From positions 943,970 to 1,007,969 of the forward strand of contig NZ_KL544005.1 of assembly GCF_000711985.1 (NCBI RefSeq): a stretch of 64,000 nucleotides of DNA, in the 5' to 3' direction. Numbering within the stretch: position 1 is the stretch's first letter; every line of letters begins with the position of its first letter. The notes beneath the pieces are model-generated. The model made no database searches. It was not told the DNA's origin and was given only the letters and a program-made list of their open reading frames with translations. Positions 26,931 through 35,471 of this stretch are shown in pieces. The stretch comes from Rheinheimera texasensis DSM 17496. Lineage in GTDB: Bacteria > Pseudomonadota > Gammaproteobacteria > Enterobacterales > Alteromonadaceae. The translations under genes and the position numbers were made by a program.

Positions 26931-27446
26931 TCAGACCGGCAATAAGGCCACAGACCAGCCGTGATACAGCAACGCCGACAGATACAATCCAACACCAAAT
27001 ACCAGATGGCTACTGAGGCTTTTCAGCCGGGCCGCCCAGGGCGCCGGTGTTTTAGCCGCCGCAACCCCTAAGCCAAAAGCTGGCTGCATCAGCAGAAATG
27101 GCATCAGTACTGTGGCGGCGCCCAGTATTAACGCCGGTGCCAGGGTTGGCGCTGCCAGCCATTGTCCACCCTGCCACCAGAGCAAAGGCACTGCGAATAC
27201 CACGCCAATGGCATAATGTGCTGTCCAGCCGAGCGCACATTCACCACTCTGCGCCGGTGCTTTGCCAATGCCATTATGGCGGAACTGGCCATGACGCATT
27301 AGGGCAAACCAACGCCCGACCAGACAAAAACTCAGCGATTTAATGCCAAAACCTTTATTCAGCAGCAGCGACCACAGATCCAGCAGCGCCGTCGCCCCTA
27401 TCCCCAACACCAGCGCAGCGCCGGTCAGTTGCCATAAAGTATCCAT
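26931..27446 (-). CDS. DUF2938 integral membrane protein
   Basis: A 171-residue membrane protein with about four hydrophobic helices, recognisable as DUF2938 from MDTLWQLTGAALVLGIGATA, LDLWSLLLNKGFGIKSLSF and the motif RWFALMRHGQFRHNGIGKAP, then GWTAHYAIGVVFA. The second ATG (27446) is preferred because AGGAG abuts the first one at 27452 and is six bases from the second. It lies between a DUF2798 gene and a LysR gene. No biochemical function is established. Confidence 0.85.
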   Translation of the reverse strand: MDTLWQLTGAALVLGIGATALLDLWSLLLNKGFGIKSLSFCLVGRWFALMRHGQFRHNGIGKAPAQSGECALGWTAHYAIGVVFAVPLLWWQGGQWLAAPTLAPALILGAATVLMPFLLMQPAFGLGVAAAKTPAPWAARLKSLSSHLVFGVGLYLSALLYHGWSVALLPV

Positions 27447-27479
27447 TGTCATCTCCTGCCTTAGTGGCTATTGATCGCT

Positions 27480-27710
27480 TCAAGCTTCTTTATCCACGAC
27501 GGCATTGACCAACATCCGCACCAGCGGCGTGACGGCAACGATAGTCGGGAAAGCGACAATAAAGGCCATGCCCCAGGCATGTAACCAGATGCCGGCCAGG
27601 CCTTCGACCGGCCCCAGATTCAGCAGCGTGATGACAAAGGACATGATGCCCGACATCAATAGCGACATAAAAAACGAGAACACATAAGGGGTATGTTTGC
27701 GTGCGATCAT
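27480..27710 (-). CDS. DUF2798 small membrane protein
   Basis: A 76-residue protein with two transmembrane helices, matching DUF2798: KHTPYVFSFFMSLLMSGIMS, then FVITLLNLG, and WLHAWGMAFIVAFPTIVAVT followed by PLVRMLV. It is 33 bases upstream of the DUF2938 gene on the same strand, a common pairing. AGGAG is upstream of the ATG. Function unknown. Confidence 0.85.
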   Translation of the reverse strand: MIARKHTPYVFSFFMSLLMSGIMSFVITLLNLGPVEGLAGIWLHAWGMAFIVAFPTIVAVTPLVRMLVNAVVDKEA

Positions 27711-27898
27711 TGGTTACTCCTGGCGCCTGCAACGGCACCTTATTCGGATTTCAGTTAGCTTGCTGCCGGTTTCCGCGTAGTTGTCAGCACAGGAACCGGC
27801 GATGTGCATAGTGTGCAGCGCCGGGCCGGCGCCGTCTAATTGTCATTTCAGATGGGGGTATCAGTTTTTCTGAGGGTATAACGCAGTCTGCCTTAAAA

Positions 27899-28393
27899 CT
27901 AATAAGGCGTGCCATCTTTGTGGCTAAACTGCCACTGCCCGACGACGAAGTCGGCGCGCAGATCATTATCCGGGTAAGTCACAGCATCGCCGGCACTGCG
28001 ATCGCCGACTTCCAGATAGCGCACCACAGCGTCACTTCGGTTAATCAGCTGGTGACCATCGCCATTACCAGCGGCAAAACCGGCGCACATGCCGGGCCCA
28101 AGCAAAGTCTCGCCGGCATCGGTGATAAGCGTCGGTGTGCCTTCGAGGATATAAATAAATTCGTCCTGTGTTTGGTGATGATGACGCAGCGCCGACATCG
28201 CGCCGGGCGCCAGCTCAGTCAGATTCACGCCAAAATTTTGCAGGCCAAACAAATCGCCAAGTACCCGCTTCTGCCGGCCCTGCATCATGGCGGCGAAAGG
28301 CGCCGGATAAATCGATGGTTTTTGCCGGGGGGCGACGTCTTGTGCCACGACGGCCACTTGACCGTCAGTTTGTGGCGTTGGTGTTTGGCTCAT
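27899..28393 (-). CDS. Cupin-domain protein
   Basis: A 164-residue single-domain cupin. The metal-binding motif 1 is visible as LRHHHQTQDEFIYILEGTPT (His, His, Glu) with motif 2 later (GMCAGFAAGNGDGHQLINRS, His). The first 40 or so residues are a low-complexity lead. Its ATG follows the lipoprotein stop directly (TAG-ATG), with AGGAG inside the upstream gene end, so it is the last gene of a four-gene operon (membrane protein, methyltransferase, lipoprotein, cupin). Cupins of this shape bind small sugars or act as isomerases or sensors. The substrate is unknown. Confidence 0.85.
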   Translation of the reverse strand: MSQTPTPQTDGQVAVVAQDVAPRQKPSIYPAPFAAMMQGRQKRVLGDLFGLQNFGVNLTELAPGAMSALRHHHQTQDEFIYILEGTPTLITDAGETLLGPGMCAGFAAGNGDGHQLINRSDAVVRYLEVGDRSAGDAVTYPDNDLRADFVVGQWQFSHKDGTPY

Positions 28394-28855
28394 CTAAGGC
28401 TCCTGCTGTTCTGTCGGTTTTTGCGCTAATCCCAAATCCAGAAAGGCGACAATGTAGCCATATTGCTGGTCTGATAGATGACCGGCCCGGTGTTGGCTCG
28501 CCGCGAGTTGATGGCTCCAACGCTGGCCAGCAGGTGCTGCCGGAATCGTTAAATCTAAACGCAGCAAAGCCTGGTCTTTCACATGATGACCTTGTGCCAC
28601 TGCCCCTTTGGCACAGTACGCCAAAACATAATCAACCGCATGCCTATCGACCGCAGGCGCCCAGCTGTATTCAGTACGACAACCTGTTTTATGTTCGCCT
28701 TGTGGTGTTACATATTCTAAGTGGCCATAGGTACAGCCACTCAACATCAGCACAACTAAGGTACTGCAAAGTCTTTGATAATGCTGTTTCGGCGACGATA
28801 ACGCGAGGGGTTTACCGGTAACACTGTGTTTCTGCATCATCCTTCCTGGGCTCAT
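28394..28855 (-). CDS. Putative lipoprotein of unknown function
   Basis: A protein of up to 153 residues with a lipobox (STLVVLMLSGC, Cys near residue 41) and a mature part of about 112 residues containing four Cys (CTYG, GCRTEY, AYCAKG) and no family that I recognise. The start is ambiguous. The ATG at 28855 overlaps the methyltransferase stop (ATGA), but the ATGs at 28840 and 28837 sit just after an AGGAAGG and give a shorter leader. It is likely anchored in the outer or inner membrane and co-transcribed with the flanking methyltransferase and cupin. Confidence 0.65.
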   Translation of the reverse strand: MSPGRMMQKHSVTGKPLALSSPKQHYQRLCSTLVVLMLSGCTYGHLEYVTPQGEHKTGCRTEYSWAPAVDRHAVDYVLAYCAKGAVAQGHHVKDQALLRLDLTIPAAPAGQRWSHQLAASQHRAGHLSDQQYGYIVAFLDLGLAQKPTEQQEP

Positions 28856-29454
28856 CGTCTACCCGTCAACAAAAACACCGGATACTGGCCCTGCGGTTTT
28901 TGCACCACACTGGCGTCCACCACCTGTACCTGAGTAAAACCAGCGGCTTGCGCTTTTGCAGTGATGTCGGCACGGTCAAAACCACAATGGAATACCCCGG
29001 TGTCTTCAGTGTGAAAACTGCCATCCTCAATATCTAAATCGGCCAGAGCGATAAAACCACCGGGTTTGAGCATTCGGTGAAACTCACGCAATAACGCCGG
29101 AATATCAGCAATATGATGCAGTGTCATGGAAGAGATAATGCCGTCAAACTGGCGGTTTAACGGGGTTTTCAGCAGGTCCTGTTCCAGCACTTCCAGCTGG
29201 CAGCCGATGTCTGGCGCTTTGGCGCGCAGCTGCGCATTCATCGAGGGTGAGACATCCACGGCAGTGATTTTCGCCACCAATGGCGCGATTTGCTGCAATA
29301 ACAAACCTGTGCCGGAGCCAAAGTCGAGTAGTTGCATGTCGCGTTGCAGCGCCACTTGCGCTTTGATGGCCTGGCCAATCGCCACCACATTGTCGACCCG
29401 CTGCGGGTTTTGCTCATAAATAGCTGCTTTGGCAGCAAAAAAATCGTGGGACAT
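28852..29454 (-). CDS. Class I SAM-dependent methyltransferase
   Basis: A 200-residue soluble methyltransferase. Motif I is LLDFGSGTGLLLQQIAPLV, followed by VDVSPSMNAQL (acidic loop), IISSMTLHHIADIPALLREF and the post-motif LKPGGFIALADLDIEDG. The pattern resembles small-molecule or UbiE-like methyltransferases. CGGAG precedes the ATG, and it sits 15 bases after the membrane-protein gene. Substrate not predictable. Confidence 0.88.
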   Translation of the reverse strand: MSHDFFAAKAAIYEQNPQRVDNVVAIGQAIKAQVALQRDMQLLDFGSGTGLLLQQIAPLVAKITAVDVSPSMNAQLRAKAPDIGCQLEVLEQDLLKTPLNRQFDGIISSMTLHHIADIPALLREFHRMLKPGGFIALADLDIEDGSFHTEDTGVFHCGFDRADITAKAQAAGFTQVQVVDASVVQKPQGQYPVFLLTGRR

Positions 29455-29469
29455 CAGGAACTCCGCAGG

Positions 29470-30333
29470 TCAGACCCGCTGCCGTAACCATAGCGACAGC
29501 CCCAGCATCAGGCCAAAACCCAGCACTGGTGCAGCGCCGTAGCCTAACAGCGGCGCTGGCGTGGCGCCGGCGACTGAGCCACCGTATAACACGGCATAAT
29601 AAACCGCCACCGCGGCCAGCCAGGGCTGGTCCAGCAGGCTTTGCCGGTAAAGGACCAGTAATAACAGAATGGCCGCGCCAATGACTAAAGCGCCGCACCA
29701 CCAGGCCACACTAAACGCCAGCGCAAACACGCCTTCGACATAAGGCACACTTTGCAGGCCGTCTTGTTGCTGTAGAGCCCAATAACACAAGGCCAGCAAC
29801 GGCACAAAACAACTTAGCGGCAACCAGCCGGCACTGACACCGGGCCGGCAGGCCTGCAAATATAACAAGGGGAAAGCGATAGTCAGCGCCAACAGCTGCG
29901 CTGCGTCCGGCTGCAACGCCAGAAACAAAGCGCCAGCCAGCAAGATGCCACAGGCTGCGGCGCGGCTTTGCGGTTGTTGGAACAACACCGCTACCAGCAC
30001 CAGAATGGCCGGCAATAACAAACCACCGCTATAAAGCTGCAGAGTACCAAAGAGCAACCAGCGCTGCGGCTGATTTACTGAGGCTCCGCTGAACTCCGTC
30101 AGCAACGGCGCGCCAAGCAGCAATACCAATAAACAGGCCAGCGCCTGCAAAGTACCGGGCATCACATCACCTTCGCTGCGGGCTCCAAGCCAGATAAGCA
30201 GAGCCGCTACGAACAAACTGCCGGCCTGCACCAGATACAGCTGCGGCGCCACGCCCGCCAGTGCCAGCACGGCAAAGCCGGCCAACAGCGGCGCTATGCT
30301 GAACCACAATCCGCTTGCTCTGTCTGCCATCAT
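29470..30333 (-). CDS. Polytopic membrane protein of unknown function
   Basis: A 287-residue, very hydrophobic protein with about nine predicted helices (for example WFSIAPLLAGFAVLALAGVA, ALACLLVLLLGAPLL, LLPAILVLVAVLF, VIGAAILLLLVLYR). I do not recognise a family or any conserved charged motif. It is the first gene of the operon running to the cupin at 27899, so it may supply or export the substrate of the downstream methyltransferase. That is inference. The 183-base gap before it (30334-30516) holds no recognisable feature. Confidence 0.65.
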   Translation of the reverse strand: MMADRASGLWFSIAPLLAGFAVLALAGVAPQLYLVQAGSLFVAALLIWLGARSEGDVMPGTLQALACLLVLLLGAPLLTEFSGASVNQPQRWLLFGTLQLYSGGLLLPAILVLVAVLFQQPQSRAAACGILLAGALFLALQPDAAQLLALTIAFPLLYLQACRPGVSAGWLPLSCFVPLLALCYWALQQQDGLQSVPYVEGVFALAFSVAWWCGALVIGAAILLLLVLYRQSLLDQPWLAAVAVYYAVLYGGSVAGATPAPLLGYGAAPVLGFGLMLGLSLWLRQRV

Positions 30334-30516
30334 GCTGCTTATCCTTTGCTGTGTTGCCGCAGGTGCATAGAAAAAGACTGCAGAAAAATTAAGCAGAAGT
30401 AAATGGGATAAACTGGAATTTGTCAGGAAAAACAGCTGGTCAGCGCTCAGGGCGGCGCCACAAGCAAAGTAGCAACCGCTACGCTGCCCGAAGCCGCCAA
30501 CCGTCGGCGCAACATA

Positions 30517-31509
30517 TCAGAGCCGTTTAGTCGATTCCCGCACCACCAGCGTCGGCGCGACTTTGGCCGCGACATGGCCGGCGCCGTGGCGATTATCTTC
30601 AATATCCATAATGATTTTGGTGGCGGCGAGCTGCGCCATTTGCCGCACCGGGCGGCGGATAGTGGTCAGCGCCGGAATGATCCGGCTGGCCAGTAAGTTG
30701 TCATCAAAGCCGGCGACCGACAGCTGGTCCGGCACTTTGATGCCAAGCTCGTGCGCGGCTTTGAGTACACCGGCGGCCATCTGGTCGTTGTTGGCGAAAA
30801 TCGCCGTCGGTTTTTCTGCACCGCTCAGCAATTGCTGCGCACATTCGATACCAGTTTCAAAACTGTTGTTACCTTCGACAATCCAGTCCGGCCGCAGTTT
30901 GATGCCGTAGGCCGACAGCCCAAGCTGAAAACCTTCCATCCGTTCGGTAGAAGATTTATAGCGCTGCGGCCCGCTGATAAAAGCAATATTCTGATGGCCA
31001 AGCTGAGCAAAATAGCGCGCCATTTCGGCGGCAGCGGCGCGGTCGTCCGACACCACCGAATGATAAGTTTCATCCAGTAACACTGACGTTAACCGCACAT
31101 AAGGCCGTTCCGCCTGTTTCAGCGCGCTGGCCAGATGATCCAGCTCCGACACCGGCGGCAGCAAAATCACGCCGTCGAGTTTAGAGCGGTTGATAAAAGC
31201 AAAACAGTCCTGCACCAGGGTCTCGCTGCGATAGCGGCACGGGTGCACTACCAGCTCGTAACCCAGCTGGCTGCAAACTTCCAGCACACCACGCTGCACG
31301 TCATCGAGATACAAGGCATCCGGGTTGTCGTAAATCAGCCCGAGCAGGTAAGAACGGCTGGACGCCAGACCGCGTGCTTGCGGGCTTGGCGAATAATTCA
31401 GCTCTGCTATCACTTTTTCCACTTTGACCCGCGTCGATTCACCGACCGCCAGCGAGCCATTAATCACCCGCGACACCGTGCGTTTGGACACTCCGGCTAA
31501 GCGGGCCAC
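30517..31509 (-). CDS. LacI-family regulator, probable uronate-regulon repressor
   Basis: A LacI/GalR regulator: HTH (ARLAGVSKRTVSRVINGSLA), hinge (NYSPSPQARGLASSRSYLLG) and a periplasmic-binding-like sensor domain (FINRSKLDGVILLPPVSELD, FANNDQMAAGVLKAAHELGI, VAGFDDNLLASRIIPALTTI). The coordinate given uses GTG at 31509, but family members normally begin about eight residues earlier. The preceding in-frame codons indeed encode KSSTINDV, continuing to a GGGAG ribosome site at 31550-31554. No ATG, GTG or TTG lies there. An ATC at 31542 has ideal spacing. It sits just downstream of the TRAP genes and is the best candidate to bind the TGCCACCG sites. Confidence 0.88.
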   Translation of the reverse strand: MARLAGVSKRTVSRVINGSLAVGESTRVKVEKVIAELNYSPSPQARGLASSRSYLLGLIYDNPDALYLDDVQRGVLEVCSQLGYELVVHPCRYRSETLVQDCFAFINRSKLDGVILLPPVSELDHLASALKQAERPYVRLTSVLLDETYHSVVSDDRAAAAEMARYFAQLGHQNIAFISGPQRYKSSTERMEGFQLGLSAYGIKLRPDWIVEGNNSFETGIECAQQLLSGAEKPTAIFANNDQMAAGVLKAAHELGIKVPDQLSVAGFDDNLLASRIIPALTTIRRPVRQMAQLAATKIIMDIEDNRHGAGHVAAKVAPTLVVRESTKRL

Positions 31510-31683
31510 GTCATTAATAGTGGATGATTTGAGCGTGTAGATGATAGTTCTCCCGGGCGGTCTGAGCTGATGTGCTGCCGGCCTGTGCCTGTGCGGTCAA
31601 AGGGCCAGCAGCGCCATTCTAATGAACAAGCGGTGGAAGTGCCATACCAACCCACTTTGTTCCTGGTCCATCCAATTGCCTTG

Positions 31684-32979
31684 CTATAAACCCACAACAG
31701 ACGGCAGCCATTCGCTGATGGCCGGTACATAAGTCACCAGCAACAACACCACAATCATCGCGGCATACATTGGTAACAACGGCTTGATCATCTGTTCCAG
31801 CTTCACCTTCGCCACAGCACAAGCGACAAAGAGCACGCTGCCGACCGGCGGCGACACCAGACCAATCGACAGGTTCAGGATCATCATGATGCCAAAATGC
31901 AGCGGCGATACACCCAGCTCCACCGCCACCGGCAGGAAAATCGGCGTAAAGATCAGCACAGCCGGCGTCATATCCATAAAAGCGCCAACCACTAACAAAA
32001 TCAGGTTGATGATAAGCAGGATAATAATCGGGTTTTCACTCAAGGCCATCAAACCACTACTGATGCTTTGCGGGATGTTTTCATAAGACAAAATCCACGA
32101 CATCGCCGCCGACGTGGCAATCAGCGCCAGCACAATGGCGGTGGTTTCGGTTGATTTCAGCAGAATTTTACCCAAATCGGCCCAGGCCACTTCTTTATAC
32201 ACCAGCACCGCCAGCACAAACGAATAGACCACAGCGATAGCGCCGGCTTCGGTCGCGGTAAAAGCGCCTTTGATAATGCCGCCGATAACGACAACTATCA
32301 TCAGCAAACTCGGCACAGCCGCAGCGATTTTGCTGAGCACTAATTTGAGCGGTAAACGCGCGCCAACCGGATAACCTTTTTTGCGGGCATAACCGGCACA
32401 GACAATCATCAGCGCCGCGCCTAACAAAATGCCAGGCAGATAACCGGCAACAAAAAGCGCAGCAATAGACACACCGCCGCTGGCGATGGCGTAGACAATC
32501 ATGATGTTCGACGGAGGGATCAAAAGGCCCGTAGTGGCAGCTGCTGCAGTCACCGCCGCGCTGTATGAATCGTCGTAGCCTTGTTTTTTCATCTCCGGCA
32601 GCATAAAGCTACCGATTGCGGATGTAGCAGCGACCGCTGAACCGGAAATGGCGCCAAATAACATACAGGACAACACGTTCACCAAAGCGAGGCCGCCTGG
32701 CAGCGCGCCGACCAGCGCCATCGCACATTCAATCAGCCGCTTGGCGATGCCACCGCGCCCCATCAATAATCCCGACAACACAAAAAACGGGATAGCGAGC
32801 AAGGCAAAACTATTCAGGCCACCGGCCATGCGCTGCGCCAATGTGGTCAACGCCGGCAATAAATCCATGCTCAGCAACATAGTGCCGAGTGTGGCGAGGC
32901 CAATACAAAACGAAATCGGTACGTTTAAAAACAGCAGGATAAAAAAGATGCCAAGGAGCACCAATGCAGACATTTCCAT
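31684..32979 (-). CDS. TRAP transporter large permease (DctM)
   Basis: A 431-residue membrane protein with about 12 helices, the channel subunit of a TRAP uptake system. Family marks: FLNVPISFCIGLATLGTMLL, LNSFALLAIPFFVLSGLLMG, GGLALVNVLSCMLFGAISGS, GLLIPPSNIMIVYAIASGGV, FMDMTPAVLIFTPIFLPVAV, IGLVSPPVGSVLFVACAVAK. The ATG at 32979 overlaps the DctQ stop (TAATG). A longer frame to 33027 lies inside DctQ. It uses a sodium or proton gradient to import an acid, here most likely unsaturated or saturated uronates. Confidence 0.93.
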   Translation of the reverse strand: MEMSALVLLGIFFILLFLNVPISFCIGLATLGTMLLSMDLLPALTTLAQRMAGGLNSFALLAIPFFVLSGLLMGRGGIAKRLIECAMALVGALPGGLALVNVLSCMLFGAISGSAVAATSAIGSFMLPEMKKQGYDDSYSAAVTAAAATTGLLIPPSNIMIVYAIASGGVSIAALFVAGYLPGILLGAALMIVCAGYARKKGYPVGARLPLKLVLSKIAAAVPSLLMIVVVIGGIIKGAFTATEAGAIAVVYSFVLAVLVYKEVAWADLGKILLKSTETTAIVLALIATSAAMSWILSYENIPQSISSGLMALSENPIIILLIINLILLVVGAFMDMTPAVLIFTPIFLPVAVELGVSPLHFGIMMILNLSIGLVSPPVGSVLFVACAVAKVKLEQMIKPLLPMYAAMIVVLLLVTYVPAISEWLPSVVGL

Positions 32980-33479
32980 TATTCGCAGCCTCCGGTTGGT
33001 GCCAGCGTCTGGCCCCGCCATAAACAAATCAGTTGGCAGATGCCGTAAAAAGCAATCAGAAAGCCAGCCAGCGGGATCGCCAGATAAATCCAGGCCACGC
33101 GAATGCCTAAGGCCGCCGACATCTGGTTCAGCTCAAAGGTCAGCTGCACCAAAGCGCCACCGCCACCGACCATCACCGCCAGCGCAAACAACACCACCAA
33201 TGCGGTCAGTAAAATAGCCACCCGGCGTTGCCACTGCGGCGTAAATTTTGATGTCACGATATCCAGGCCAAGATGCTGGCCGGTACGATAGGCCAGCGCC
33301 GCGCCGAGCATGCCAATCCACAGCAACAGCGTGCGGGAAATTTCCTCGGTCATTGAGCTTGGTTCACCAAGAATAAAACGCGACACCACCTGCCAGCACA
33401 CCACCAGCACAATGGCCGCCATCAGGCCAATCAGCAGGCGTTTTAAAGCCTCATCCAGCCAAAACACAGTTTTATTCAT
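32979..33479 (-). CDS. TRAP transporter small permease (DctQ)
   Basis: A 166-residue protein with four hydrophobic helices, the small membrane subunit of the TRAP system: LLIGLMAAIVLVVCWQVVSR, the family motif TEEISRTLLLWIGMLGAALA, and YRTGQHLGLD. Its ATG lies eight bases inside the end of the DctP gene with AGGAG upstream, so P, Q and M are translationally linked. Confidence 0.93.
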   Translation of the reverse strand: MNKTVFWLDEALKRLLIGLMAAIVLVVCWQVVSRFILGEPSSMTEEISRTLLLWIGMLGAALAYRTGQHLGLDIVTSKFTPQWQRRVAILLTALVVLFALAVMVGGGGALVQLTFELNQMSAALGIRVAWIYLAIPLAGFLIAFYGICQLICLWRGQTLAPTGGCE

Positions 33480-34518
33480 GGGGTTTCTCCTCTGCAGCCG
33501 GAACCGCGACTGCAGGCGCCGTCACTGGCGGCAAAGCAGCAACTTTTACCATCAAAGCGCCAACCGGGGTGTTTTTTAACGCCTGATGCAGCGGTTGCAC
33601 CGCGTCAATAAAGGGCTGTTTATCCGGATAAATCACTTCGACACCGGCAGCTTTGACTTTTTCAAGCGCATCACGGGTTTGCGCCTGCCAGGCTTCGCGT
33701 TGCCAGACAACAGAATCAGCAAAGGCCTGCTCTAACCAGCCTTGTTGCTCCGCCGTTAAAGTGTTCCATATATGCTGACTCATCAGAATCACATCCGGCA
33801 CCGAGGTATGTTCATCCAGCACGTAATATTTGGATAATTCATAGTGGCGCGACAGGTAAAAACTTGGCGGGTTGTTTTCCGCACCATCAACCACGCCTTG
33901 TTGCAGTGCGGTGTACAGTTCACCCCAGTCGACCGGCGTGGCAGCGCCGCCTAAGGTTTGCACCATCTGCACGGCAGTCTGGCTATTTGGTACGCGAAAT
34001 TTCAGCCCGGCTAAATCGGCTGGAGTGCTGATTTTTTTGTTGGTGCTATAAAAACTGCGGCTGCCGGCATCGTAATAACCGAGGCCCTTAAGCCGCACCG
34101 GCGAAAGCTCTGCCAGCAACTGCTGACCAATTTCACCTTCCAGCACCTGCCACAGCTGCTGTTCGTCGCGAAACACATATGGCACGCTGAACAGCTGCAT
34201 ATTAGGCGCAAAACCTTCCAGCGGTGCGGCGGATACTTTGGTCAGCGCCAGTGAGCCAATCTGCAGCAACTCGATCAGTTCGCGCTCAGAACCAAGCTGG
34301 CCACCGCTGTAAATGCGGATCTTCATGGCGCCATGTGAATAGTGGTCCAGCCGTTCGGCCAGTTTCACCATCGCTTTGTGCACCACATGCTCCTGGTCCA
34401 GCGTATGGGCCATGCGCAAGGTCAGCACTTGTTCTTCTGGTTTGCTGCAGCTGCTAAGCAGGACACTGAGTATGAAACTCAGCGCCAGCACGCCGCTGCG
34501 GCGCAACAAGCTCTTCAT
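33472..34518 (-). CDS. TRAP transporter substrate-binding protein (DctP)
   Basis: A 348-residue solute-binding protein. It starts with a lipoprotein signal (LALSFILSVLLSSCSKPEEQ, Cys24), so it is membrane-anchored and not free in the periplasm. Family marks: LTLRMAHTLDQEHVVHKAMV, IYSGGQLGSERELIELLQIG, FRVPNSQTAVQMVQTLGGAA (with the carboxylate-binding Arg) and YTALQQGVVDGAENNPPSFY. The C-terminus has an added Pro/Ala-rich tail. GGGGAG precedes the ATG. It follows kduI after 79 bases. Substrate by context: uronates or unsaturated oligogalacturonides. Confidence 0.92.
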   Translation of the reverse strand: MKSLLRRSGVLALSFILSVLLSSCSKPEEQVLTLRMAHTLDQEHVVHKAMVKLAERLDHYSHGAMKIRIYSGGQLGSERELIELLQIGSLALTKVSAAPLEGFAPNMQLFSVPYVFRDEQQLWQVLEGEIGQQLLAELSPVRLKGLGYYDAGSRSFYSTNKKISTPADLAGLKFRVPNSQTAVQMVQTLGGAATPVDWGELYTALQQGVVDGAENNPPSFYLSRHYELSKYYVLDEHTSVPDVILMSQHIWNTLTAEQQGWLEQAFADSVVWQREAWQAQTRDALEKVKAAGVEVIYPDKQPFIDAVQPLHQALKNTPVGALMVKVAALPPVTAPAVAVPAAEEKPHE

Positions 34519-34597
34519 GTTGTCTCCCCTGTCGAGAAAAGGCGCCGGCTGTAGTGTTATAGGGTGCCGGCACCGGTTTATAGCGCTAAATCAATAG

Positions 34598-35440
34598 TTA
34601 ACGCAGCGCGCTGGCCGGGAATTTATCCATATCGTTGTAATCGTGGTTTTCGCCGGCCATACCCCAGATAAAGGTGTAACTGCCGGTACCGCAACCGCTG
34701 TGAATAGACCAGGGCGGCGACACCACCGCCTGATCGTTGCCGGTGAAAATATGCCGGGTTTGTTGTGGCTCGCCCATAAAGTGGCAAACCTGCTGGCCTT
34801 CACTGAGACCAAAATAAAAGTAAGCTTCCATCCGCCGGTCATGCTGATGTGCCGGCATCGTGTTCCAGACACTGCCCGGATGCAGCACGGTCAAGCCCAT
34901 TTGCAGCTGGCAAGTATCGACCACGCCTTTAATCATCAGCTGATAAATATCGCGTTTATTGCTGGTCTCCAGCGCGCCCATGTGCAGCACATTACAGTCG
35001 GCCATGGTGATATGCCGGTTCGGGTATTGGTGATGCGCCGGCGTTGAATTCAGATAAAACTTGGCAGGAACCGCTGCGTCGTTGGAGATAAAGCGTACCT
35101 CGCGCGCACCTTTACCCACATACAGCGCTTCACGAAAATTGAGCGGATAAGCCGTGCCATCGACTTCGACCACCCCGGCGCCGCCGGTATTGATCACGCC
35201 AAGCTCACGCCGCTCTAAAAAATATTCGGCTTTCAGCGCATCCACCGTTTGCAGCAACACCGGGCCTTTGACCGGCACCGCGCTGCCAACAATCAGCCGC
35301 TCATAGTGGGTGTAGTTCAGCACCAGCGTGTCGGGCTGCATCAGGTTATCCAGCAGAAAATGCTGACGCAGTTTGTCGGTATCGTAATGTTTCACATCAT
35401 CCGGGTGGGTGGCGTAGCGGTTGGTAAACACAATGCTCAT
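34598..35440 (-). CDS. kduI: 5-keto-4-deoxyuronate isomerase
   Basis: A 280-residue cupin-fold zinc isomerase converting 5-keto-4-deoxyuronate to 2,5-diketo-3-deoxygluconate. The zinc ligands are visible at His198, His200 and Glu205 (MPAHQHDRRMEAYFYF) and His247 (PPWSIHSGCGT), in the same places as the E. coli enzyme (278 residues). The N-terminus MSIVFTNRYATHPDDVKHYD is typical. GGAG sits six bases before the ATG at 35440. A frame extending to 35557 runs into kduD and is not real. It follows kduD after 31 bases. Confidence 0.95.
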   Translation of the reverse strand: MSIVFTNRYATHPDDVKHYDTDKLRQHFLLDNLMQPDTLVLNYTHYERLIVGSAVPVKGPVLLQTVDALKAEYFLERRELGVINTGGAGVVEVDGTAYPLNFREALYVGKGAREVRFISNDAAVPAKFYLNSTPAHHQYPNRHITMADCNVLHMGALETSNKRDIYQLMIKGVVDTCQLQMGLTVLHPGSVWNTMPAHQHDRRMEAYFYFGLSEGQQVCHFMGEPQQTRHIFTGNDQAVVSPPWSIHSGCGTGSYTFIWGMAGENHDYNDMDKFPASALR

Positions 35441-35471
35441 AAAAACTCCAAAAAATTCGACTGAAATTAAT

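Noticed and set aside
34563-34574. GGTGCCGGCACC palindrome between kduI and dctP
   Set aside because: It does not fit the TGCCACCG operator consensus and lies inside an operon. It may be a small mRNA hairpin.
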